A stretch of DNA of 64,000 nucleotides. It comes from Mesostigma viride (Eukaryota > Streptophyta > Mesostigmatophyceae > Mesostigmatales > Mesostigmataceae). How positions within the stretch are numbered: position 1 is the first letter of the stretch; every line of letters starts with the position of its first letter. Shown here piece by piece: positions 24,013-34,954 of this stretch. Below the pieces are notes generated by a model. The model saw only the letters and a list, made by a program, of their open reading frames with translations, was not told where the DNA came from and ran no database searches. The stretch spans positions 445,001 to 509,000 of the forward strand of contig RPFO01001162.1 of the NCBI GenBank assembly GCA_009746045.1, read 5' to 3'. The position numbers and the translations under genes were made by a program.

Positions 24013-24323
24013 TGTAGAATAGATAGACCGTGGCCATGTACATGTAGGCCTCCTACAGGCACTATACCAGCTGACTCACGAGCATTATTTATCATGTACA
24101 TGTGTGCCTATGATGTGCCACACCCCAGATGATGCCTAGCTTTATTTAGTTATGCTGTGCCCGTGCAGAGAGCTGCTCTCTGCTGTCAGAGATGCCACGC
24201 TCTTTGTATAATAGCTATATGATGATCTTCCCCCACATGACATGCTCCCCCTTAGCTGGGCATAGCGTGATAGATCATGAGGGTGCAGGTGCCCTGGTAC
24301 ACCTAGAGCAAGTGTCGTTTACA

Positions 24324-24455
24324 CGCGGACAAGATAACGGCAGGCTCGAGCTACCATGGTCCGGATTCTCCCGATTTCTGGCCTGCGCTGGTTGTCTCCT
24401 TGATACTCTACCCAAGGTTACCTTAACCCTTAAATGGTGCCTGCGCTGCATGGTT
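24324..24455. repeat. Insertion-like block inside the L1A 3' UTR
   Basis: In other L1A copies GTTTACA is followed directly by TTCCCACCCTTGCAGG. Here an extra block starts CGCGGACAAGATAACGGCAG and runs to the LINE-B target site; its right end (GGTTGTCTCCTTGA) reappears at 33626. About 75 bp of it also occur inside the hAT element at 19612-19686. It may be a small non-autonomous DNA element. Confidence 0.5.
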
Positions 24456-24647
24456 AATTAATTAATTAATTAATTAATTAATTAATTAATTTAATTAATT
24501 AATTAATTAATTAATTTAATTAATTAATTAATTAATTAATTAATAGACACGTGACTGCGTCACGTGAGCATAAGTCCTCAGTGGGAGGGGAACATGGGAT
24601 GGAATGGATGGTATAAGCTATCTAGGTCCTAGTTATCGAGGGGTGTG

Positions 24648-25023
24648 AGTTATGGACACACTGAGCTGGGAATGCTTGGACAGTGCCAAATGGCGTGTGT
24701 GTGAACGACGAGACACCTTGGCATTAGGATAATGTGGCACATATACCGCTGGCCAGCCGTCACCGATGGCTGGCCAGACTTTGCGTAAGTTAAACTGACT
24801 TACTGATCCTGGACGGACTAGCCTATCAGTTACAACCTGATCTAGTCAGTCCTAACATGACAACTACAGTCCCGGTACTGAGGTACCGGCTCATCACATA
24901 CTGAGTACAGCCACGTGTCCATGCCACGACTGCTCTAGTCCAGCACCGTCCCAGTACCCAATTGGGCGCCGGCGGTGCTGGCACGTGTCCACTTAGGCTA
25001 CAGGCGGGAGACTTAGACTAACT
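24648..25023 (-). repeat. Copia-1 3' LTR
   Basis: 376 bp, ends AGTTA...TAACT rather than TG...CA. It differs from the partner by missing CCAG in GCTG(CCAG)GCCAGCC and by G for A in TTAAACTGAC. Bounded outside by the GTGTG duplication. Confidence 0.9.
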
Positions 25024-25031
25024 CCCACTTT
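25024..25031 (-). promoter_or_regulatory. Copia-1 polypurine tract
   Basis: Minus-strand AAAGTGGG directly before the 3' LTR; its place and purine content fit plus-strand priming. Confidence 0.5.
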
Positions 25032-25407
25032 AAGTTTTCTTTGGGTTTCAACAGAAACACACATAGCCATCAAATGGACGCAGCCATTCCCAATGCCTTA
25101 GAAAAACTGTCAGATAACCTACTAGGACCCAAAGGTCACCTCACACATGTACAAGAGATGCATTAAAAAGGCCCCATGTCTCAAGCATGGTTTCTTAACT
25201 GAGTGAGATGGGTGCTCCAGGCCCCAGCATGTCATGGTCATCCAAACAAGTGTCTCACAAAATTTTATTCAATAAATAACACATTCATCATGTCCCAACT
25301 TTCTAGACCAGTGCTTCTCACTGTCAGAAAACTACCCAGCTGCCACTGCAGCCTTTCAGCTGCAGTATTAGGCAGGGGGTCATGGGCTAACATGTACAAT
25401 GTGCCAG

Positions 25408-27470
25408 TCACTTCAGACTGTAACCAGGGTTCATCAACCCATACAAGACCTGGTATTGTGGTCCTGCTGCTTGTGGCACCTTGGTCAGTGCATCTGCAGC
25501 ATTGTCTTTGTCCCTGACGTGGGCTTTAGACTCCAGGTACTTGCATTCCTGTTTTAGCACAATCCAATCCAGGTCCGAGTGTACAGCCAAAGGATTGGCA
25601 AGGAAAGAGATGATAGATTGAGAGTCAGTCAGCAAATGTGCTTTCACTCCTGCAGAGCTACCAGCCTGGTGTTGAAGCCAGACCAGCAAGTGATTGAGAT
25701 ACCTTGCATGCAAGACAGAAGATACCACAGCCCTGCATTCAGCTACATTGCTACTCACAGCTTTCCTCTTGTGCAATCTACTGAACCAGGAGACTAGTGA
25801 CTTCTTCCCACCTTGGTTATGCAGGAAAAACAATCCAGCCTCTCTGGCTTGAACCTTGGTAACTACCCTGGACTCCATTGAACTATCCATCATGCACGTG
25901 ATGTGAATGGGAGTAAACAGGTCCAGTGAGTGAAGCATCAAAGGTGGACCATCATGCAACAACTGCTTGATTGCCCGTGCTCCTACCTCCTGTAGTACCT
26001 CATCATCTACCCTGCTCACAAAAGCCAGGTGGGGTGCACATGTAGCACATAGCCAACCAAGCTTGCCTCTAATGGTAGGGCACATGTCAGGGGTGATGTG
26101 AACAGGCAGGACATCCAGACAAGACTTAATGTATTCAGCAGAGGCCTGCATGGAACAAACCCAGCTGCCCTGCTGCTGCAGCAACTCAAGCATCATGCCA
26201 CAGAACTTGACTGGCTCCTTGCCCAGCTCTAGCTGCTTGCCAATCTCAAAACTGGCAGACACCTGAGCTATGAAAGCATCCACTGCAGCTCTAGGACCTG
26301 AGATTAACTGATCATCCCCATGCCAGACAAACATCATCATTCCATCAGGGTGTGGGATGACAAACAGGCAAGGGTCAATGTCATCATAGGTGGCCCCTAG
26401 CTTCATGAATACCTCCTGTGCAGACAGCCTAAAAATTTTTGGAGCTGACTGCAACCCTTCAACCCCCAGGTTTGGCCTCAACAAGGGTTGAACAATATCC
26501 CTGTGCCACACCTTAGGAGTATTCACCACGTATACCTGACCTCTCCAGACCTGCTGTGCTATGGCAGGGTCCCCCTTTAGAAAGGCTCTTTTGATATCTG
26601 TGGCTTTACACACATAATCCTTCCCTGTATTAAGCTGATGCAAAAACAAGGAAAGCAACACCTTGAGAGACGTTTGCTGAATACCAGGAGTATAAAGCTC
26701 AGCCTCTGTCAGCTCTGTAGAGCCCCTGAACTCAGTGACACATGGCCTAGCATGGAAAATGGGTGGTCCCCCATCAGCCTGAGGTTTATGCTTGCACACA
26801 AACTTTAACCTTAGCTTCTTGGCTCCAGCTGGCATAGCATCAAGAGGAGTCACAGGTGGTGTGTGTGTGGGACTACGTGCATCTGGAACAACCCACTCCT
26901 CCCTGGCTTTGGTAAAAGCCTCCAGCCACTTAAGAAACCCAATCTGCGTCTGGCAGTCCCGTACAATATCATCATAGGACAGGGGAGACATGGATGCAAC
27001 ATCCCATCTACCAAGCCCAAACGCTGAAGGGTGTAGCTTTTGAGAGTGTATGAGGTCCTCCACACACGGTTCCTGACCTGGGAGGTACTTGGGCTTAACT
27101 GCATTGATGGCAGCATCCAACCCAGTGCTAATCTGGCTCAAAGGGATTTTAAAATGATCTAGAGGCACCTGTCCTACCCCTGCCACACTCAACCTCCCAG
27201 CTGAGATGACAACACCAGGGTAAGATACAAAAGGTTCCCCTAACAGGGCATTCCCTGAGTAACCCTCAACCACCTGAAATGGAGTGGGCATACCCAAGAT
27301 TTGAATGCTCACCTGACCTTTGACCTGCATTTTGGTTTTGCCTGAAAAATCTGACACTCTAGCCCATGGTGAGGCCTTCATTTTCAGACCAGATACAGCT
27401 CTGCACTGATGATACTCACCTGTGCTTGGGTGTCTACAGCCAAAATACTAGGATCTTGACCTGCATCCCC
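25408..27470 (-). pseudogene. Copia-1 protease, reverse transcriptase and RNase H
   Basis: The long frame from 27381 (657 codons) starts inside a retropepsin-like domain. Upstream in another frame (27434-27390) is AVDTQAQVSIISAELY, the active-site strand with DTQ in place of DTG/DSG. Residues 45-52 of the long frame are ALLGEPFV, like the second retropepsin loop. The RT follows: DIKRAFLKGD (about 262-271) and FVWHGDDQLI (351-360), where most Copia elements have YVDD. RNase H motifs are NVAECRAVVSSVLHAR, LLTDSQSIISFL and RDKDNAADALTK. A frameshift separates the integrase frame, the DTQ strand and the long frame. The RT/RNase H pattern is Copia-like but divergent. Confidence 0.8.
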
Positions 27471-29034
27471 TACAGCATTGACTGTGCTGTACCTGTTGCC
27501 ACAACTGCTTTAGTGTTGTGTGCCTTGTGCAAGGCCTTAAGAATCTCAGCAAATGACTTCCTGGGAACGACAGGATCTGCTCTATTTTGTGACTCCTCCA
27601 GGTGTGAGGGAGGTGCTACCTGCTGCTCACCCTGTGCACCGTCCTCCTGCCCAGGTGGACTATTGGGTTGTAGTGGGGCTGCACTACTGAGGAACACAGG
27701 AGCTTCTACTGTGGTACTAGTGCTTGCATCAATGACGTCCTTAGCCAATTCATTGGGTGAGATCAATCCACCAGACTCCTGCTCTGAATCCATGTCCAAG
27801 AATTCTACCCCTGACACGTCTGCCAGTGGTGGGTAATAAAGCTTGAGTCTATGCTTGCTGACCACACGCTCTCTGTCATGTTGTATAGTGACTGCAGTCC
27901 CTTCTTCATGAATTTTGGTGACTACAGCTGGACCGTGCCATCTGGCAGAGTGTGCTCTTCCTCTGTCACCCTCTCTGAAAAACAACACATGGTCCCCCAC
28001 TTCAAACACAGGCCTGGCATTGTTTTTGTCTTTCTTTGCCAGCAACTTGGCTAAGTGCTGCCTTTGTGTGTTGTAGTGAGTGTGTACCTCTGAAGCATAG
28101 CTGCCTGACTGAAGGCCAGTTGGGGTGATTTCCCCAAAAGGTGAGGACATTATTGGTTTGGCGTTTAGCTGGGTAGTCACCCCTGCTGCCCAAGATGCCC
28201 TGTCAGCATAGCTACCAGAGTCAGCCAACCTGGATGGCATTTTTCTTATCACATCCCTGATGGCTCTCATGGTACGTTCTACCAACCCCTGACGTTCATG
28301 ATCTTGAGCCCCAGACACTTCTATCTTGGGCAGGTCATTCCTGTCCTGGATGCAGAGAAACTGCTGATCCAGCATTACTTTTTCAATGGGGTGAAAACGT
28401 GCCAAGGCTATCTGTAAAGCTCTGTGCAGCTGCTCTTTATCCATCCCAGGCAGGGCTCCACTACCACAAACCTTGACCAGGCATCCTTTATGACTAGGTA
28501 GTATACCGTGTCCTTCACCACGTGTATAACATCCCCAACCAGTTTGCCTCTAGCCAGTGGTGGTGTGGCCACATGCCATTTTCTGGGCTTAGGAGCATAT
28601 AGCTGACATTGCTCACAGTGCTTACGTACGTGCCTGCACATCTGTTCCAGATCATGGCCTTGTATTTTATTGGCTAGCCTTTCAGCCACAGCCTCATGGC
28701 CCATAACCTTGTGCAGTTGCTCTGCTAGAGCACCATACGTGATTACCTTTTCTGCTGCTGCACTAAGGGAAGCTATGGTGGGGTCACGCATCATGTGTGA
28801 CAGTGTCATGTCATATGCCACTTCCCAATCCACATCATCACACTCAGGCAACACTTGGCAGACAGAAGGTAACAGGAAACCATTTGTGAAAAATGGTGAG
28901 GGTAGCTTACAGGAGTCTCCCTGGTCTGCCGCCCCCGCGCGGTTGTAGCGCCCTGGCGTGTCTTGTTGTGCCTGGGAGCCGTGCAGCGCGCTCCTGCTGC
29001 AATGGGGTGACGTGTTTTCCAGCATCCAGGACAA
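27470..29034 (-). pseudogene. Copia-1 integrase
   Basis: The frame ending at 28408 has the zinc-binding HHCC region (HKVMGHEAVAERL ... HVRKHCEQCQLY, about 28722-28600) and the first catalytic strand GDVIHVVKDTVYYLVIKDAW. A frameshift near 28.42 kb leads to the frame ending at 27470, with the second aspartate region (KVMLDQQFLC) and the glutamate in HERQGLVERTMRAIRDVI. The C-terminal part (FEVGDHVLFFREGDRG, WHGPAVVTKI) looks like the GPY/F module known from Gypsy integrases. About 110 residues of acidic and Pro-rich linker then run to the protease. Confidence 0.8.
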
Positions 29035-29071
29035 ACATCAACGTCAGAACCATAGTCGGGTTTGCCCTTCC

Positions 29072-31625
29072 AGCAATCATCTTTTAGGTGCCCCTTACAA
29101 AGGCACCTAGTGCAATGTTTGGTGGGGTCATGAGGTAACCTCTTGTCCCCCCCTGCTGGCTTAGCACCCCCTGGCTTGCTAGCTCCCCCACTTTGTTTTC
29201 TGTTTTTATTGTTATTCTTTCCCCCCCCTTGTTTCCACCTCCCCCACTTTTGTTGTTTTTGTTTTTATCCCCCCCATTACCGCCTTTACCTGGGCACCAG
29301 CGACTGCATCTGCTTCTTGGAGAGCCCCGTACCTGAGGCTTCCTCCCCCTTTACCTGCTTCACCTTTCCTCCTTGGCTGCAGCAGCAAACGGCTCTAGGC
29401 ATTGCTGCACATAGGCCATTGCCTTCCTGAAGTCCTCCCACTTATCCTTCAGACCTGCCAGGATTACTGACAGGGTGGTGGGGTCCAGTTCTGCCTTTTG
29501 TAGCCATAGGTGTACTAGGTACTTGGCATTGAGCTTCTTCAGCTCCTCATCCCCTCTATGTACATGACATACTTTTTGTTGTCACTCACATAGTCACGCT
29601 TATTGACCTTATAGGCCTCTATCCACTGGAAGCCCTTAAGCACTTCTAAGTGCTCCCCCGTGGTAACAAGTGCCCTAAGATCAACCATGAACTGCGCCCA
29701 CAACACATTTTCTGCCACGTCTACCCCGCTGCTGGCACGCTTTTGGTACAATTGTACCAACTGCTGGATAGGCTTGGCAGATTGATGGATGGGTGTGGAC
29801 GCACGTAGAGAGGCAAACCAATCACGGACATTGTCGCTAGCATATGCATGTGACAACTTAAACAACCACTCCCTAGCTTCGTCCTGGGTATGGCCCTCTG
29901 GCAAACCCGGAAACACTAGCTTGTCCTCTTTCTTTTTTGGATCAAACCTGGGCCTATCAAGGCCATGTTGGAGGTTGTGGTCGTTCCTGCAGGCGGCTGC
30001 TGCTGCTGCTGCTGTTGCTGTTGCTGCTGCTGCTGCTGCCGCTCCCGCCCTCGTGCCGTGTTGGTGCAGACTCCTGGGTGCCGTGTGTCCTACCCCGCCC
30101 TGGTTGCCCCCCTCCCGTCATCCGCCCCCTCGTCCCTCCTCCGCTTTGGCTGGGTGCGCATGCCTCTGCCTGCGCCCTGCGCTTGACCGGCTTCAGCGAT
30201 GCCACCAGCCTGGCCACCGTGTCGGCCAACTCCCTGCTCGGGAGACAGCGGGTGGTCGCCTTCCAGCATGGCTTGCGCCAGCTGAAGCTGCTCGATGAGG
30301 TCCTCCCTGTTGGACAGGTTAGACGGTCCGGCTTCACCAGGCTGCCTGTAAACACGCGTGCGTGCGGCAGTGCCATCACGGTTGGTGATGGTCTTCTTGG
30401 GCTGCGACAAATAATAAAACATTTGGCTTGCAGAAACATCCTCATCCGGCCCAAGGCCAAACTCGGCTCTCACCGCTTCACCAAGCGGTCCCCTCACCGC
30501 TGTCTTACGTGCATGCTTGATCATGCGTCGTCGCTGCTTCAGGATACGCCCTCCATCCTGCCCACATTGGCTTCCCACCGTGCCAGCGAGCGTCTGTAAC
30601 GCTCCTGCGCCTCCTGCCTGCCAGGCGCCTCCATCTCAGCCATGCGCTGCAGCTTCATCGCCTGCGCCTTTTTCCATACCCTGAGTTCGCGGACCATCCG
30701 GTCCCGGCGCACCTGGGTGATCGACATTTTGAGCTTGATGCGCTCCGCCAGCGCAACCTGCCTCTCCCGCTCCGCCTGCTCGCGCTCCTTCTTGGCCTCT
30801 GCCGCGGCCCTCCGCGCCTGCCGACGAGCTTGTCGGCGTGAATGTCTCCATGCGCTTCTGCGCTTCACGCTCCCGCGCCACCATTGCCGGGGTCATGAGG
30901 ATCTCGTCCTCAGCAGATGCCCCCGACGGACCTGTCAAAGAGAACTCCGACTCCTGATGCACACCTAGGTGTACCTTCGGCTCACGAGACCGACGCAGAC
31001 TTTTAAAACATGCAAGGTCCCCCCGACGCATCACCTCAAACTGCTCCTCGCCAGAAGCCACATCGCTGCGAAACAACGCCCGGCGCACGTTCTCAGCATC
31101 CGCCCTCTGCTGGGCGCGAGCACGAGCGTGCGTGTCCGCGCGCCGAAGCTCCCGCTCCTCGCGCTCAGCCATCGCCCTGGCGAAGCCTTCATCTGCGGCC
31201 ACCTGCCGCGAACGGGCGTCGTCCTGCTCCTCGGCTGAGGAACCAGGCTGCAGCCCATACAGCTCCATGGACTCCTCCTCTACAGGAGGTGCCGAAGGTC
31301 CCGCCCCCGCCGCTGCAGCTGTCGGGGCGTAAGGAGGACCCCTCGGCCTGTTGACCACAGGCGTGGATCCCCTCCCCTGCGGGTACAGGGGCACTCGCAG
31401 CACAACGCTGCTGTAAGAACCATCGGACCAGTGGCCCGATGAGGACGTCCCCGACGTCGACGGGTCAGCCTCCATAGACTGATTGAAGCTCCTAGCCGCC
31501 CGCTCAATCTCAGCCTGGGCGGCGAGCTCCGAGTCAGACGTCCCCGAAGACGAGGACGTCGGAGTGCTGGACCGGCTCCTGGGATACATCGGAGCCTTAC
31601 CCTTGTTAGCATTTGGGTTAGACAT
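29072..31625 (-). pseudogene. Copia-1 gag with CCHC zinc knuckle
   Basis: A long 5' frame starts at 31625 (MSNPNANKGKAPMYPRSRSS) and is rich in Ser, Ala, Arg and Glu. After frame changes near 30.8 and 30.55 kb come a Ser/Asn run (coded by GCT/GTT repeats at about 29997-30050) and a capsid-like segment at 29916-29539 (GHTQDEAREWLFKLSHAY, VRDWFASLR). A CX2CX4HX4C knuckle (CTRCLCKGHLKDDC) lies at 29113-29072. The three frames do not join without indels, so either the copy is damaged or homopolymer errors exist. Gag would coat and package the element RNA. Confidence 0.7.
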
Positions 31626-31735
31626 TTTTGAAAAAATGGGGTGTAGAAAATGAAGTGGGTTTTCGCGAAATCAGTACACGCTTTGAACGCTCGTCGTCTC
31701 TCTCGTGTGTCTTTTTTACGGAGTTTTTTAATGCA

Positions 31736-32115
31736 AGTTATGGACACACTGAGCTGGGAATGCTTGGACAGTGCCAAATGGCGTGTGTGTGAACGACGAG
31801 ACACCTTGGCATTAGGATAATGTGGCACATATACCGCTGCCAGGCCAGCCGTCACCGATGGCTGGCCAGACTTTGCGTAAGTTAAACTAACTTACTGATC
31901 CTGGACGGACTAGCCTATCAGTTACAACCTGATCTAGTCAGTCCTAACATGACAACTACAGTCCCGGTACTGAGGTACCGGCTCATCACATACTGAGTAC
32001 AGCCACGTGTCCATGCCACGACTGCTCTAGTCCAGCACCGTCCCAGTACCCAATTGGGCGCCGGCGGTGCTGGCACGTGTCCACTTAGGCTACAGGCGGG
32101 AGACTTAGACTAACT
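31736..32115 (-). repeat. Copia-1 5' LTR
   Basis: 380 bp with AGTTA...TAACT termini. It is followed outside by GTGTG and the LINE-B sequence GGCACCGCGGCCCGAATCGC. Confidence 0.9.
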
Positions 32116-32158
32116 GTGTGGGCACCGCGGCCCGAATCGCTATGAATGCCATACTTGG

Positions 32159-33578
32159 TCACATGCACGCGGAGCCCCCATGCACAGGCTTGGGGGTGGT
32201 CTCCTTCATCACTACTTGCCATCTATCCTTGCGCACCATCTGCCTCCATATTACAGACAAACCAGGAGGCTGCCCGGAGGTGAGCCCGTCACGTCTAGTG
32301 TAGCACATGTCCATGCCGAGTCTATCACGAAATGTCCACGGGTGGCGGCCCTGCCGCACGCGGCCGGGGGCACGCCAGGTGTCCTGGACATATCGCCCAG
32401 GCTGGGCGGGCTTGGTGCCAGCTAGTCTATCTGAGGTATCTACCTGATCTGTGCGGGCCAGGTGCCCGGCTAGGCCCAGGCGCCTGTGCCTAATAATGTG
32501 GGAAACATAGGGCAAATCAGCGTACAAATCCTCATTACTAATGTGCAAACCGAAGGGGATGTTAAGGGCCTTGCGCAGCATCTTGGTGACGGCGCCGTCG
32601 AGTCGTTGCTCCAGCTCCTGCGTCAGTGCCCACGTCTCGGCGCCGTAGGTCAGGATCGTCAGAATGACGACCTTGAAGAGGTCACGCTTGACGATCCGGG
32701 GTAGGGCGGGGTTGCTCCACCAGCGGCGGTGCATGGTCATGGAGGTGCGCCCACGCCATGCCGGTCCGTGTCGTCATGTCGTCCTCGCAGTCGGGAAGCC
32801 AACTGCCGAGCAGCTTGAAGCGGCCTGAAGGAGGGTAGTTGACCTCGGCATCGTCTACTAAGAGGCGGAGTGTGGGTGGGGGCCCTGCCATGCCGAGGGC
32901 CAGGGCCTCCGTTTTGGGGGTGATTTCTAGACCAACCGCCCGAGCCTCGAGCGCCAGGCAGTCCAGCCAAAGTTGGGCAGACTCCGGCTTCTCGATGAGC
33001 GTGATGTCGTCGGCATAAATTAGGTCAGCTAGTAAATTCTGCTTGTTAGTCGGCCCCCCTTCCCCAAGCTCGTTCGTGATCGCTAGGCCGGCCAGGGGCA
33101 CGGCCTGCAATGCTAGCAAAGCGAGCACGTGCCTGGCGCATAACATAATCCACTACAATAATAAACAGGTACGGCGACAGGACGCAACCCTGCCAGACGC
33201 CGCGGTCTGCAGTGGGCATGGCGGGGTAATGCCGTGTTGAGTGCGCACCGAAGTGGTCGACCCCTCATACAGCGTGCGGATGACGGTAATCAGGGGAGTG
33301 GGGACGCGAGCGCGAGCAAGTACAGCCCATAGAGCGTCTCAGAGGACAGAATCAAAAGCCTTGATGAAGTCGACGAAGATCAGGATGGCGGGAAACTCAC
33401 CAGGTTGCAGGAGAGCGATTTCCTCGAAGAGGCGACGCGCGACGAAGATGGCCATGACGGTGTTGCGCCCAGGACGGAAGCCCATTTGACTTTCCCCAAG
33501 GTGACAGTCGAGAGCAGAACGAAGGCGGTTGAGGATCATGCGCATGAACAACTTGAGTGCGGCGCTCTGGATGCACAC
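32159..33578 (-). pseudogene. LINE-B ORF2 remnant: reverse transcriptase
   Basis: Broken frames in order: NRLRSALDCHLGESQMGFRP and ILIFVDFIKAFDSVL (33578-33339; RT blocks with the first catalytic Asp), LYEGSTTSVRTQHGITP (about 33290-33240), a region similar to QGCVLSPYLF, then LLADLIYADDITLIEKP (YADD, about 33030). FKLLGSWLPDCEDDM and LTILTYGAETWALTQ follow, then a C-terminal tail with IIRHRRLGLAGHLARTDQVD to the stop at 32159. At least three frameshifts or stops. The catalytic YADD is still readable but the ORF is dead. Confidence 0.85.
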
Positions 33579-33787
33579 TCCTCTGTAGTTGGCGGGGTCG
33601 TCAGGGGAACCTTTGTTTTGTGCATGGTTGTCTCCTTGACATTCCCACCCTTGCAGGAAGTAGCTTAGAATGTATTATAGGCCATATGCCCCTTCTCACG
33701 GGCTATGTGCTACATATACTCCCAACGGAGTTATGTTCCTAATGAATTAATAACACCTAAGGAATTTTTTTTCATGGTCATGTATAT

Positions 33788-34370
33788 TAATAAATTAATA
33801 AATTAGACTCGTGCTCCTGTTGGGGAGTCACGGAGCATTAACCCCGATAGATGGATGGATGGGTGCAAACAGCCGTCCTACCGGTCTAATCTATCTACAT
33901 CAGCTATACCTACAACATCTATCTAAACAGCATTACTAACTACAAACATCTATCTAAACAGCATCACGCTACCCTAGGGGAACTGTCTGGCGTGCCTCCC
34001 GCGGGATTGCACACGCGGGCGCTTCCCCACAGGGGGGGGCTCGTTGTCCTCTATTATGACCTGGGCCCACTTGGCCTTGTCCATCATCTTCTTCCAAATC
34101 ACGGAGAGGCCTACTAGGCCCCCCATGTCCTCTACTAGCCTGCGAAGGTGCGGGCCTTGCGGCGTCTAACATCACGGGGCCCGGCCCACGTCAGGAGGTG
34201 CCGGCCAGGCTGAGCTGGTCGCAGTCCCGCGGGGGGTCCACGTGAGGTGTCTACCTGGTTGGTGCGAGCTAGGTGCCCTACTAGCTGCAGGCGCCGCGCT
34301 GCTTAATGGTGCTGGTGATATATGGCATGCCCTGGTACAGGTCCTCATTGCGGACATGAGCAGCATATCC
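33788..34370 (-). mobile_element. LINE-C copy 2, 5'-truncated
   Basis: Minus-strand frames show GRHLTWTPRGTATS-like and LLTWAGPRDVRRR-type C-terminal ORF2 sequence with frameshifts. The 3' UTR has AGATAGATTAGACCGGTAGG, three ATCC units, and TGACTCCCCAACAGGAGCAC before an AATTTATTAA tail. It is the empty-site reference for the 256-bp insertion in LINE-C copy 1. Confidence 0.7.
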
Positions 34371-34943
34371 TACTCTGAAAATGGATCGCAGCATGTCATG
34401 TATATACTTTCCTGAAAGCCCATAGATCAAAGTTATTTTTGAGCTACTCAGACCGACAACATGCTAATTCATTAGAGAGATACACTGGTTTGAATACAGG
34501 GGGGCCTGACCATGACCGCAATTTGTTGACCCTAGGTCACAAGTCATGTGCTTCTTCACAAATGGTTCATGACAAAAAATCTGGCTTCTTGCACGAGCTA
34601 TGGGCAGCATATGCAGGCTTTGTGGAACAAAACTCAGGCCCATTGGGCCACTGGAGCTATTTTTCATTAGCATCACAAACACAACGCAGTACAACGCAGT
34701 GGGAAAAATGAGAGCCCTTCACAACATGACGCAACGACACGAGCTCCACAAACGGGGCCATAGTGAGCTTGGAGGGTCAAAATGTTGAAAATAGGTGTTG
34801 TATATAAGTTATACAGCATCAAACATGCATCAAACATCATGACCGGATGACCTAATATGACTGAATCAGGCAGCCATAGCCAAAGCATCATCCACTCTCA
34901 CAACGTGTTGAGCACATGCCTCGTGGGAAGGGAGGTGCTGGGT
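34371..34943. other. Spacer without recognised features
   Basis: Short frames only, none with family motifs. GC is lower than in the genes, and the sequence is not obviously repeated elsewhere in the window. Confidence 0.4.
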
Positions 34944-34954
34944 TTTCATTCCAT

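Larger units (their letters stand above)
24648..32115 (-). mobile_element. Copia-1: LTR retrotransposon with unusual domain order
   Basis: LTRs lie at 24648-25023 and 31736-32115, with a 5-bp duplication GTGTG on both sides (24643-24647, 32116-32120). The LTRs differ by one 4-bp indel and at least one substitution, so the insertion is recent. Reading on the minus strand: gag (31625 to about 29100), zinc knuckle (29113-29072), integrase (29034-27470), protease-like segment (about 27470-27225), reverse transcriptase and RNase H (to 25408). A purine-rich PPT, AAAGTGGG, precedes the 3' LTR at 25031-25024. The sequence after the 5' LTR (TGCATTAAAAAAC) is not a usual TGG primer site. Several frameshifts suggest this copy is no longer autonomous. 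Confidence 0.9.
24456..33620 (-). mobile_element. LINE-B copy 1, 5'-truncated and split by Copia-1
   Basis: The target duplication TGCATGGTT is at 24447-24455 and 33621-33629. The minus-strand 3' end is a long TTAA-type tail (24456-24545) preceded by a CACGTGAC/GTCACGTG stem (24548-24566). The body resumes at 32121 after the LTR element and runs to 33620. Copy 2 (34955-35890) gives the uninterrupted sequence across the Copia-1 site (CAGGGGTGTGGGCACC). Confidence 0.9.
22050..33750 (+). mobile_element. L1A copy broken into three pieces by nested insertions
   Basis: Piece 1 (22050-22302) codes the ORF1 C-terminus (DDDLTLAQQQRRRELWPTYL, PVYWKGAAIYVGH) up to GTGTAGAATAGAT. Piece 2 (24013-about 24323) is the 3' UTR from TGTAGAATAGAT through CCTAGAGCAAGTGTCGTTTACA. 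Piece 3 (about 33635-33750) is CATTCCCACCCTTGCAGGAA to the final GGAGTTATGTTCCTAATGAA tail. Intact copies at 36.4 and 45.9 kb show these pieces contiguous. Confidence 0.8.
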
